64,000 nucleotides of DNA, from NCBI GenBank assembly GCA_001800905.1, contig MGWH01000003.1, positions 124,001-188,000 on the forward strand, read 5' to 3'. This document shows, in pieces, positions 1 through 8,085 of the stretch. This DNA comes from Flavobacteria bacterium GWA2_35_26. GTDB taxonomy: Bacteria > Bacteroidota > Bacteroidia > Flavobacteriales > Flavobacteriaceae. The position numbers were made by a program, and so were the translations under genes. The notes under the pieces were generated by a model. That model was given only the letters and a program-made list of their open reading frames with translations. It was not told where the DNA came from and searched no databases. Within the stretch, counting starts at the first letter, position 1. Each line of letters opens with the position of its first letter.

Positions 1-702
1 CTGAATATGGAAATGCTTGCCAATGGAAGTATTGATGGTTTCATTATGTCCTTGTCTAAAGAAACGCAATACAAAGGTGACTTTCATCATATTACAGAGG
101 TGATTAGTCAGGGTATGCCTGTAGTCATGTTTGACCGAGTTACAAATGACATACTTTGTGACAAAGTAATCATTGACGATCAAACTGCTGCCTACGAAGC
201 GGTTCAAAGTTTGATCGATAAAGGAAAAAGAAAAATAGCTTTAATAACAACAGTTGATTATGTGAGTGTTGGTAAACTTAGAACAGACGGTTATACCAAA
301 GCACTATTAGACAATGACATCCCTTTTGATGAAAATTTAATTATTAAAATTGAAGATGTTGATACCTGCGAAATAACCATAAGTAAATTACTTGAAGACA
401 AAGCCATTGACGCCATTTTTGCAGTAAATGAACTATTTGCTGTAACCATTATAAAAATGGCAAATAAACTGGGAATTCAAGTACCTAATGATCTATCCGT
501 TATTGCCTTTACGGACGGAATTATTTCAAAATATTCTACCCCAACCATCACAACTGTAAGTCAAAACGGAAAAAAAATGGGGGCAAAAGCCGCTAAAATA
601 CTCATCAAGCGATTAGAGGCTGATGATTATAATGAAGGGGAAGAAAATTATGTAACCGAAGTAATTTCTACTCACCTGATCGAAAGAGAATCTACAAATT
701 AG
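1..702 (+). CDS. LacI/PurR-family transcriptional regulator, C-terminal part (5' end outside window)
   Basis: The reading frame is open from the first base, so the N-terminal DNA-binding helix-turn-helix lies upstream of the window. About 233 residues are visible and match the periplasmic-binding-protein-like sensor domain of LacI regulators. These include the subdomain with the DGYTKALLDNDIPF stretch and the typical C-terminal pattern IAFTDG followed by PTITTVSQNG, the equivalent of the usual D-P-L-TTV-Q segment. The gene sits directly upstream of, and in the same direction as, a maltodextrin-use operon. It is therefore inferred to be its sugar-responsive regulator, as MalR-type LacI proteins are elsewhere. 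The ligand cannot be read from the sequence. Confidence 0.85.
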   Translation: MNMEMLANGSIDGFIMSLSKETQYKGDFHHITEVISQGMPVVMFDRVTNDILCDKVIIDDQTAAYEAVQSLIDKGKRKIALITTVDYVSVGKLRTDGYTKALLDNDIPFDENLIIKIEDVDTCEITISKLLEDKAIDAIFAVNELFAVTIIKMANKLGIQVPNDLSVIAFTDGIISKYSTPTITTVSQNGKKMGAKAAKILIKRLEADDYNEGEENYVTEVISTHLIERESTN

Positions 703-725
703 AACAGATTTGTTAATTCATTCAT

Positions 726-752
726 TACTACAACCTTGTAGTACATTTTTTT
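726..752 (+). terminator. Hairpin after the LacI gene, probable terminator
   Basis: TACTACAACCTTGTAGTA (726-743) is an 18-bp inverted repeat with 8-bp arms, followed by seven T residues. It lies 24 bases after the LacI stop codon, which suits a short intrinsic terminator. The very short spacer means it could instead be an operator, so the call is moderate. Confidence 0.45.
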
Positions 753-769
753 GAGTTAAAAATAAAGTT

Positions 770-804
770 TTGAAATAAAAGTAATCGAGATTTATCTATA
801 TTTG
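770..804 (+). promoter_or_regulatory. Bacteroidetes-type promoter of the maltodextrin operon
   Basis: TATATTTG at 797-804 matches the flavobacterial -7 consensus TAnnTTTG. A TTG at 770-772 stands 24 bases upstream, slightly beyond the usual 17-23 base spacing for the -33 element. Transcription would start near 810, leaving about 80 bases of leader before the transporter ATG at 894. Confidence 0.5.
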
Positions 805-851
805 GACCATCAAAGCTTTTACTTTTACTTCGAAAATTTCAGTTAAGTTTT

Positions 852-870
852 GATAAGCATAGCGCTTATC
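852..870 (+). promoter_or_regulatory. Inverted repeat in the leader of the sugar transporter gene (candidate LacI-family operator)
   Basis: GATAAGC-ATAGC-GCTTATC is a perfect inverted repeat with 7-bp arms and a 5-base spacer. It lies between the -7 element and the ATG at 894, so a bound repressor would act as a roadblock. The neighbouring LacI-type regulator makes an operator plausible. An RNA hairpin affecting translation is the alternative. Confidence 0.4.
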
Positions 871-893
871 GTATTAATTTAAACATTACGATA

Positions 894-2231
894 ATGGAAA
901 AGCGTAAATTAAGTACCACCGAAATCTGGACAATGAGTTTTGGATTTTTGGGGATACAAATGGGATTTGCATTGCAAAATGCTAATGCAAGCCGAATTCT
1001 TCAAATTTTTGGTGCCGATGTGCACGAACTCTCCTGGTTTTGGATTATTGCACCCTTGATGGGTTTAATTGTGCAACCAATAATTGGTTACTACAGCGAT
1101 AAAACTTGGGGGCGATTTGGAAGAAGAAAACCATTTTTCTTTGCAGGTGCCATATTAGCTTCTATTGGATTAATCTTAATGCCTCAAGCCGAAATTTTTA
1201 TTGCTGTACTTCCTGCTCTATGGGTGGGTGCGGGTATGTTAATGATCATGGATGCCTCGTTCAACATTGCCATGGAACCTTTCAGAGCTTTAGTAGGCGA
1301 CAACCTAAGAACAGATCAAAGAACTGCCGGATTTAGTGTACAAACGGCCTTAATAGGATTTGGAGCAGTTATTGGATCTTTACTTCCCTATACTTTAACC
1401 AATTATTTTGGCGTATCCAATAAAAACGAAGATGGCGGTGTGCCCTACAATTTAATCTTATCCTTTATCATTGGTGCTATCGTATTAGTAGGATCCGTAA
1501 TGATTTCTATTTTTAGTACCAAAGAATATTCTCCTGAAGAATTGGCTCAATTTGCTGATGAAAAACCGGAATCGGACAAAGAATCAAGTATTTTTGATTT
1601 AATTGACGATTTCAAAAAAATGCCTTCTACGATGAGACAATTGGCATTTGTACAGTTCTTCTCATGGTTTGGACTATTTGGTATGTGGGTATTTACTACT
1701 CCAGCCATTGCGCATCATATTTATGGATTACCTATTAATGACAATTCAAGCGATGTCTATCAAACCGCAGGGGAATGGGTAGGTGTATTATTTGGAGTCT
1801 ATAACTTAGTTTCAACATTTTATGCTTTTGCTTTGCCTTATATAGCCAAACAAATTGGAAGAAAATCAACTCACGCAATCTCATTAACAATTGGTGGTCT
1901 TGGGTTAATATCAATGTATTTTATGCCAAATGAAAATTGGTTAATTCTTTCCATGATCGCAGTAGGAATTGCTTGGGCAAGTATTTTATCTATGCCATTT
2001 GCTATTCTAGCAGGTTCTATTTCTCCTTTTAAAATGGGAGTGTATATGGGAATATTCAACTTTTTTGTGGTATTACCACAAATCGTAAACGCCTTAATTG
2101 GTGGTCCTTTAGTTAAATATGTTTATCAAGACAACGCTATTTATGCCATTGTAACTAGTGGGGTAAGTTTCATTATTGCTGCACTATTGGTGACGCGAGT
2201 TAAAGATGTCGATGACGTAGTAAAAAAATAA
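894..2231 (+). CDS. MFS sugar transporter of the GPH/SLC45-like type (probable maltose or maltodextrin uptake)
   Basis: This is a 445-residue inner-membrane protein with about twelve hydrophobic segments. It has the MFS loop between helices 2 and 3 (GYYSDKTWGRFGRRKPFF) and the segment MEPFRALVGDNLRTDQR, which is typical of the glycoside-pentoside-hexuronide/sucrose transporter-like branch. It is the first gene of a run with beta-phosphoglucomutase (3-base gap) and a GH65 phosphorylase. The context indicates that it imports the disaccharide that the phosphorylase splits in the cytoplasm. Maltose is inferred from the neighbouring amylases and is not proved by the sequence. An inverted repeat in its leader may be the regulator's operator. 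Confidence 0.88.
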   Translation: MEKRKLSTTEIWTMSFGFLGIQMGFALQNANASRILQIFGADVHELSWFWIIAPLMGLIVQPIIGYYSDKTWGRFGRRKPFFFAGAILASIGLILMPQAEIFIAVLPALWVGAGMLMIMDASFNIAMEPFRALVGDNLRTDQRTAGFSVQTALIGFGAVIGSLLPYTLTNYFGVSNKNEDGGVPYNLILSFIIGAIVLVGSVMISIFSTKEYSPEELAQFADEKPESDKESSIFDLIDDFKKMPSTMRQLAFVQFFSWFGLFGMWVFTTPAIAHHIYGLPINDNSSDVYQTAGEWVGVLFGVYNLVSTFYAFALPYIAKQIGRKSTHAISLTIGGLGLISMYFMPNENWLILSMIAVGIAWASILSMPFAILAGSISPFKMGVYMGIFNFFVVLPQIVNALIGGPLVKYVYQDNAIYAIVTSGVSFIIAALLVTRVKDVDDVVKK

Positions 2232-2234
2232 ATA

Positions 2235-2891
2235 ATGACAAAAAAAGCATTCATTTTCGACCTGGATGGGGTAATTGTAGATACGGCTAAATACCATTAT
2301 TTGGCTTGGAAAAAAATTGCATCCGAATTAGGCATCGAATTTACACACGAACACAACGAATTATTAAAAGGAGTAAGCCGCGTACGCTCACTCGATATTA
2401 TATTAGGTTTAGGAGAAGTCGATGCGTCACAAGCGCAAAAAGACCAATGGCTAATTCAAAAAAACGAAGACTATTTATCCTATTTAGTCGATATGGATCA
2501 AAGCGAAATTCTTCCTGGAGTGATGTCGGTTTTGGAATTTTTGAAAGCCAATCATCAACCTATTGCCTTAGGATCAGCAAGTAAAAACGCTAGACCTATT
2601 TTAGAAAAAACAGGAATCCTATCCTATTTTGATGCCATTGTAGATGGGAATGACGTAAGCAATGCCAAACCAGATCCAGAAGTTTTTCTCCAAGCTGCAC
2701 AAAAATTAGGAATTAGCAACGATAACTCAATTGTTTTTGAGGATTCGGTTGCCGGAATTCAAGCCGCAAATATTGCCTCCATGACCAGTATTGGCATTGG
2801 AGAAGCAAACATTTTAAACGAAGCAAAATTCAATTTTCAAGACTTCACTTGTATAGATGAAGCCTTTTTAAATTCACTTATAAATAATTAA
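2235..2891 (+). CDS. pgmB: Beta-phosphoglucomutase
   Basis: This 218-residue cytoplasmic HAD-superfamily enzyme interconverts beta-glucose 1-phosphate and glucose 6-phosphate. The motif FDLDGVIVDT near the N-terminus supplies the nucleophile Asp9 and acid-base Asp11. GSASKNA around residue 115 is motif II. KPDPEVF followed by FEDSVAGIQAA gives motifs III and IV. Length and motif spacing fit beta-PGM rather than a general phosphatase. It lies between the sugar transporter and the GH65 phosphorylase, whose product beta-glucose 1-phosphate is its substrate. The three genes thus form an energy-saving phosphorolytic maltose route into glycolysis. Confidence 0.92.
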   Translation: MTKKAFIFDLDGVIVDTAKYHYLAWKKIASELGIEFTHEHNELLKGVSRVRSLDIILGLGEVDASQAQKDQWLIQKNEDYLSYLVDMDQSEILPGVMSVLEFLKANHQPIALGSASKNARPILEKTGILSYFDAIVDGNDVSNAKPDPEVFLQAAQKLGISNDNSIVFEDSVAGIQAANIASMTSIGIGEANILNEAKFNFQDFTCIDEAFLNSLINN

Positions 2892-2950
2892 AAATGACAA
2901 TTGGGTCTAATTGATCCTTTTTGGAATTTTCAAATTTTCAAATTAAAAAA

Positions 2951-5254
2951 ATGAATCAAGATTATATTAAACCAGACAACTGGTCGATTATTGAAGAAGG
3001 ATTTGATGTAGAAAGAGTAAAATCATCCGAAAGTCTTTTTAGTATTGGAAACGGTGCCATGGGGCAACGTGCCAATTTTGAAGAAACCTATTCTGGCGAA
3101 ACCTTCCAAGGTTCTTATATTGCCGGAATCTACTACCCTGACAAAACCAAAGTGGGATGGTGGAAAAATGGCTATCCAGAATATTTTGCCAAAGTATTAA
3201 ACGCACCCAATTGGATTGGAATCGATATTGAAATCAATGGAGAAAATTTAGACTTACACCAATGTACTTCCGTTCGAAAATTCCGTCGTGAATTGAACAT
3301 GAAAGAAGGTTGGTACCAACGTTCTTTTGAGGCGACTTTGCAAAACGGAACCGAAATCGCAGTCAACGTAAAACGTTTTTTATCTATCAATTTGGATGAA
3401 GTGGGAATGATCAACTATGAAATTTCTCCTTTGAACAAAGATGCCAAAATTGTATACAAACCCTACATCGATGCTGGAGTAACCAACGAAGATGCGAATT
3501 GGGAAGAAAAATTTTGGGAACCATTAGAAGTAAAAAAAGGAAGCAATGAAGCTTTTGTAACGGCTCAAACGTTCAAGACGCATTTCAAAGCAACTACTTT
3601 CATGCACAATAGCATTTGGGCCAATGGGAAAAACGAAAATATTTCACCTGTTGCCATTGATGCCACTAACGAAAAAATTCAACACAGTTACGAAACCGTA
3701 ATTGCACAAGGACAAACCTCAGCGATTCAAAAAATTGGTGGCTACACCGTTTCTATGAATCATACCAACACCCAAACAGCAGCTGAAAATGCAATTAAAT
3801 TGGCTTTAGCCAAAGGATATGATGCTCTTTTAGAAGAGCAAAAAACAGCTTGGGCTAAAATCTGGGAAATGTCAGATATCACCATTGATGGTGATGTGAA
3901 AGCACAACAAGGAATCCGTTTCAATATTTTCCAATTGAACCAAACCTATTTAGGAAAAGATTCTCGTTTGAATATTGGACCCAAAGGATTTACAGGAGAA
4001 AAATACGGGGGGTCTACTTATTGGGATACCGAAGCCTATTGTATTCCTTTCTACATGGCAACCAAAGATCAAGAAGTGGCTCGTAATTTATTGACCTATC
4101 GCTACAACCAATTGGACAAAGCCATAGAAAATGCGGGTAAATTAGGATTCACTAATGGCGCTGCTTTGTATCCAATGGTTACTATGAACGGTGAAGAATG
4201 TCATAACGAATGGGAAATTACTTTCGAAGAAATTCATAGAAATGGCGCTATTGCCTTTGCTATTTTTAACTACTACCGTTTTACAGGAGATTATAGTTAT
4301 ATTCCTGAAAAAGGTTTGGAAGTATTAATTGGTATCGCTCGTTTTTGGCACCAAAGAGCAACTTTCTCAACCCATAAAAATCAGTATGTGATTTTAGGAG
4401 TTACCGGTCCAAATGAATACGAAAACAATGTCAACAATAATTTCTATACGAATTATATCGCCAAATGGTGTATCGATTATGCTGCTGAACAAATTCAGAA
4501 AGTATCTTTAGAATACCCATCCGATCACAAACGCGTGATCGAAAAAGTAAATTTATCGAATGCCGAATTACAAGAATGGAAAAAAGTAGCCGATAATATG
4601 TACTTCCCGCAATCGGAAGAATTGGGAGTGTATTTGCAACAAGACGGATTCTTGGATAAGGAATTAGTTCGCGTGGCCGATTTAGATAAAAGTCAGCGCC
4701 CAATCAACCAAAAATGGTCTTGGGACAGAATTTTACGTTCGCCTTATATCAAGCAAGCTGATGTATTGCAATGTTTTTACTTCTTCGAAGATCATTTCTC
4801 TAAAGAACAATTGAAAAATAATTTTGAATTCTACGAATCGTTTACGGTGCATGAAAGTTCACTTTCTCCATGTGTACACTCCATTCAAGCCGCTGTTTTG
4901 GATAAAATGGATATGGCATATACTTTTTATTTGAGAACTTCTCGTTTGGACTTAGACGATTATAACAAAGAAGTAGAAGAAGGATGTCATATCACGTCTA
5001 TGGCAGGTACTTGGATGAGTATTGTTGAAGGTTTTGGAGGAATGCGTGTAAAAGACAATACCCTACATTTTGCTCCAAAAATTCCAAAAGAATGGCAAGG
5101 ATACTCCTTCAAAATTAATTTCAGAAACCAAATTGTAAAAGTAACGGTGGATCAAAAAGCAACTCAAATTGCTTTAGAAGGGAACACCGCAATTACAGTA
5201 GTCGTTAATGGAAAAGAAATAGCTGTAGGTGCTAATACTGTAGTTACGGTTTAA
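2951..5254 (+). CDS. Glycoside hydrolase family 65 disaccharide phosphorylase (probable maltose phosphorylase)
   Basis: This 767-residue cytoplasmic enzyme phosphorolyses an alpha-linked disaccharide to beta-glucose 1-phosphate and glucose. Family 65 features in order are the N-terminal beta-sandwich with FSIGNGAMGQRANFEE, the (alpha/alpha)6 barrel with YWDTEAYCIPFY, the catalytic segment ECHNEWEITFEEIHRNG with a Glu near residue 420, and a short C-terminal beta domain. The start is taken at ATG 2951 (MNQDYIKPDNW). An upstream in-frame TTG at 2921 lies in an AT-rich spacer and adds residues that do not look like the family. The neighbour pgmB supports a phosphorylase rather than a hydrolase. 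Trehalose or kojibiose specificity cannot be excluded, but amylase neighbours favour maltose. Confidence 0.9.
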   Translation: MNQDYIKPDNWSIIEEGFDVERVKSSESLFSIGNGAMGQRANFEETYSGETFQGSYIAGIYYPDKTKVGWWKNGYPEYFAKVLNAPNWIGIDIEINGENLDLHQCTSVRKFRRELNMKEGWYQRSFEATLQNGTEIAVNVKRFLSINLDEVGMINYEISPLNKDAKIVYKPYIDAGVTNEDANWEEKFWEPLEVKKGSNEAFVTAQTFKTHFKATTFMHNSIWANGKNENISPVAIDATNEKIQHSYETVIAQGQTSAIQKIGGYTVSMNHTNTQTAAENAIKLALAKGYDALLEEQKTAWAKIWEMSDITIDGDVKAQQGIRFNIFQLNQTYLGKDSRLNIGPKGFTGEKYGGSTYWDTEAYCIPFYMATKDQEVARNLLTYRYNQLDKAIENAGKLGFTNGAALYPMVTMNGEECHNEWEITFEEIHRNGAIAFAIFNYYRFTGDYSYIPEKGLEVLIGIARFWHQRATFSTHKNQYVILGVTGPNEYENNVNNNFYTNYIAKWCIDYAAEQIQKVSLEYPSDHKRVIEKVNLSNAELQEWKKVADNMYFPQSEELGVYLQQDGFLDKELVRVADLDKSQRPINQKWSWDRILRSPYIKQADVLQCFYFFEDHFSKEQLKNNFEFYESFTVHESSLSPCVHSIQAAVLDKMDMAYTFYLRTSRLDLDDYNKEVEEGCHITSMAGTWMSIVEGFGGMRVKDNTLHFAPKIPKEWQGYSFKINFRNQIVKVTVDQKATQIALEGNTAITVVVNGKEIAVGANTVVTV

Positions 5255-5268
5255 AATAAAATGATACG

Positions 5269-5305
5269 AAACCCTTTTAGAGTATATTTCTAAAAGGGTT
5301 TTTAA
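5269..5305 (+). terminator. Intrinsic terminator after the GH65 gene
   Basis: AAACCCTTTTAGA and TCTAAAAGGGTTT form a 13-bp stem around a 7-base loop, followed by a T run. It ends or reduces transcription between the phosphorolysis genes and the exported esterase and amylase genes. Confidence 0.8.
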
Positions 5306-5315
5306 TTGAGATCCA

Positions 5316-6230
5316 ATGAAAAAAGTAGTGCTATTTATCGTTTTGCTTACCGTGCAAATACATGCTCAAAGTCCTCAAGCGAGTTCGGGCAAAGTACAAC
5401 GTATTGACAACTTCAAATCCAACTATGTTGACTCTAGAAATATCGATGTCTGGTTACCAGAAGGGTATTCCGATTCACAAAAATATGCTGTCTTGTACAT
5501 GCATGATGGACAAATGTTGTATGATGCATCCACGACTTGGAACAAGCAATCTTGGGAAGTCGATGAAATTGCTGGAAAATTGATATCAGAAGGCAAGACC
5601 AAAAAATTCATCGTAGTGGGCATTTGGAATAATAGCCAAAAACGCCATCCCGAATATTTTCCGCAAAAGCCCTATGAAAGTTTGAGTCCAACTCAAAAAG
5701 ACACCATAACAGCGCAATTGCAAAAAGCAGGAAGAACAAAAGAAATTTTTCAACCGATCTCCGATTTGTATCTGAAATTCTTGGTGATTGAATTAAAACC
5801 CTACATAGACAGCCATTTTGCTACTTTAAAAAACAAAGAAAATACTATCATTGCAGGATCCAGCATGGGCGGATTGATTTCCATGTATGCCATTTGCGAA
5901 TATCCAGAAGTTTTTGGCGGTGCTGCTTGTATTTCAACCCATTGGCCTGGAACATTTTCCTCGGAAAATAATCCTATTCCAAACGCCTTTATCCAATATA
6001 TGGAGTCTCATTTACCCAATCCGAAAACGCATTTCCTCTATTTTGATTATGGCAACAAAACTCTAGATGCTTTGTATCCTGATCTACAGAAAAAAGTAGA
6101 TGCTCTTATGCAGAAAAAAGGTTTTACCAACGCAAATTGGTCTACCCAATTTTTTGATGGAAAAGACCATTCTGAAAAATCATGGGCAGAACGATTCCAT
6201 ATTCCTTTGCAATTTTTATTAAAAAAATAA
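5316..6230 (+). CDS. Exported alpha/beta-hydrolase esterase (esterase D / enterochelin-esterase-like)
   Basis: This 304-residue protein has a clear signal peptide (about residues 1-17, ending IHAQS), so it acts in the periplasm or at the surface. It belongs to the PF00756-type serine esterases. WLPEGYSDSQKYAVLYMHDGQ is the typical entry strand, GSSMGG around residue 186 holds the nucleophile serine, and GKDHSEKSWAERFH near the C-terminus supplies the His. Starch-degradation clusters of Bacteroidetes often carry such a gene, but the natural ester is unknown. Only 11 bases separate its stop from the next amylase gene, so the two are probably co-transcribed. Confidence 0.82.
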   Translation: MKKVVLFIVLLTVQIHAQSPQASSGKVQRIDNFKSNYVDSRNIDVWLPEGYSDSQKYAVLYMHDGQMLYDASTTWNKQSWEVDEIAGKLISEGKTKKFIVVGIWNNSQKRHPEYFPQKPYESLSPTQKDTITAQLQKAGRTKEIFQPISDLYLKFLVIELKPYIDSHFATLKNKENTIIAGSSMGGLISMYAICEYPEVFGGAACISTHWPGTFSSENNPIPNAFIQYMESHLPNPKTHFLYFDYGNKTLDALYPDLQKKVDALMQKKGFTNANWSTQFFDGKDHSEKSWAERFHIPLQFLLKK

Positions 6231-6241
6231 ATTTTACTTCT

Positions 6242-8077
6242 ATGAAAAAATTACTCTTTTTATTACTGACCACAAGTTTTGCATTCGCTCAAATCGATCG
6301 AGTGGAACCGCCGTTTTGGTATGCTGATATGAATTTATCGGAGGTGCAGATTATGTTCTACGGAAAAAATATTGCTCAAAACGAGGTGACAGTTTCGAAC
6401 GGAGTCGTGATAAAAACGATACAAAAAACAGAAAATCCCAACTATCTTTTTGTAACGATTGACACCAAAAATCAACCGGCTCAAGAGCTTGTTTTTTCGT
6501 TTTCCAAAAATAAAAAAGTAGCCTTTACAAAGCCCTACAGCTTGAAATTAAGAAGAGAAAACTCTCGCTTTCGCAAAGGATTTGACAGCTCAGACATGGT
6601 TTATTTGTTGATGCCCGATCGTTTTGCAAACGGCAACCCGAATAATGACAGCACCAAAGAAACCATTGAAAAAGCCAATCGTGCTAATAAAGACGGTCGT
6701 CACGGTGGAGATATCGAAGGTATCATTAACCATTTAGATTACATCAAGTCTTTGGGAGCTACTGCCATTTGGCCTACTCCACTTTGTGAGGACAATGACG
6801 AAAGAGGTTCGTACCATACTTACGGTCAATCCGATGTGTACAAAATCGATTCTCGTTTTGGAACCAATGAAGATTATGTTCGTTTGAGTGCCGAATTGCA
6901 CCAACGCGGCATGAAAAATATTATGGATTATGTGACGAATCATTGGGGTTATAAACATTGGATGATGAGTGATTTACCAACTTACGATTGGATTCACCAA
7001 TTTCCAGGTTTTAAGCAAACCAATTATAGAATGACATCTCAATTTGATCCCAATGCATCCAAAACAGATGCTGCCATGTGCATGGACGGATGGTTTGTCA
7101 AATCCATGCCCGATTTAAATCAGTCAAATCCATTAGTATTAAATTACCTGATTCAAAATGCCATTTGGTGGATTGAATATGCCGACTTAGACGGCTTTAG
7201 AGTCGACACCTACTCGTATTGCGATAAGAAAGGTATTGCAACTTGGACTAAAGCTATTACCGACGAATACCCGCATTTTAATATTGTGGGAGAAGTCTGG
7301 ATGCACGATCAAGCTCAGATGGCTTATTGGCAGAAAGACAGTAAAATTGGAGCGATCCAAAGCTACAATTCCAACTTGCCTTCGGTGATGGATTTTACCT
7401 TACATGATGCTATTAACGGAGGGGTTTTTAACGAAAGTAAAGCCAATTGGGACAAAGGAATCATCAAAGTATATGAAAATTTTACCAATGATTTCTTGTA
7501 TCCAAACACCAATAATCTTTTGGTATTTGCCGAAAATCATGACACGAATCGTTTTAACCAAATCTATCAAGGCGATTTCAAAAAATACCAAATGGCTATG
7601 AGTTTGGTAGCTACTATTCGTGGTATTCCACAGTTGTATTATGGTTCAGAAATTGGAATGAAAGGCGATAAAAATGTGGGAGATGGCGATATCCGTCACG
7701 ATTTCCCTGGCGGGTGGAAAGGTGATGCCAACGATGCTTTTTCTGCGGCAGGCAGAACCAAAGAACAACAGCAATACTTTGATTTTACAGCGCAATTATT
7801 CAACTGGAGAAAAGGAAAATCATTAATTCATACAGGAAAAACAACACATTATGTTCCTGAAAACAATGTCTACACCTATTTTAGATACAATGATACTGAA
7901 AGTGTTATGGTGTTACTAAACAATTCGGATGAAAAACAAGAAGTAAACGTTTCTCGTTTTAAAGAAAACATCAAACACTATACAACAGGAAAAGACGTGA
8001 TTACTGGACAAACAATTAACCTTAAAAACAACATTAGTATTGAGGCAAAATCGGCTTTGATATTGGAACTTAAATAA
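6242..8077 (+). CDS. Exported GH13 alpha-glucan hydrolase with cyclomaltodextrinase N-domain (neopullulanase/SusA-like)
   Basis: The protein has 611 residues from ATG 6242, which gives a clean signal peptide ending SFAFAQ. An outer in-frame codon at 6182 lies inside the preceding esterase gene and was rejected. Residues 20-105 form the N-terminal beta-sandwich of cyclomaltodextrinases (DRVEPPFWYADM, MFYGKNI). The TIM barrel has GH13 region I DYVTNH, region II GFRVDT (Asp near 322), region III GEVW (Glu near 351) and region IV ENHDTN (Asp near 434). It is expected to hydrolyse maltodextrins, cyclodextrins or pullulan in the periplasm and feed the transporter encoded upstream. It pairs with the second GH13 gene 8 bases downstream. 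Confidence 0.9.
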   Translation: MKKLLFLLLTTSFAFAQIDRVEPPFWYADMNLSEVQIMFYGKNIAQNEVTVSNGVVIKTIQKTENPNYLFVTIDTKNQPAQELVFSFSKNKKVAFTKPYSLKLRRENSRFRKGFDSSDMVYLLMPDRFANGNPNNDSTKETIEKANRANKDGRHGGDIEGIINHLDYIKSLGATAIWPTPLCEDNDERGSYHTYGQSDVYKIDSRFGTNEDYVRLSAELHQRGMKNIMDYVTNHWGYKHWMMSDLPTYDWIHQFPGFKQTNYRMTSQFDPNASKTDAAMCMDGWFVKSMPDLNQSNPLVLNYLIQNAIWWIEYADLDGFRVDTYSYCDKKGIATWTKAITDEYPHFNIVGEVWMHDQAQMAYWQKDSKIGAIQSYNSNLPSVMDFTLHDAINGGVFNESKANWDKGIIKVYENFTNDFLYPNTNNLLVFAENHDTNRFNQIYQGDFKKYQMAMSLVATIRGIPQLYYGSEIGMKGDKNVGDGDIRHDFPGGWKGDANDAFSAAGRTKEQQQYFDFTAQLFNWRKGKSLIHTGKTTHYVPENNVYTYFRYNDTESVMVLLNNSDEKQEVNVSRFKENIKHYTTGKDVITGQTINLKNNISIEAKSALILELK

Positions 8078-8085
8078 CGAACACT

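Noticed and set aside
6182..6241. Upstream start of the first GH13 gene inside the esterase gene
   Set aside because: It would bury the signal peptide behind 20 residues; ATG 6242 gives a normal exported protein.
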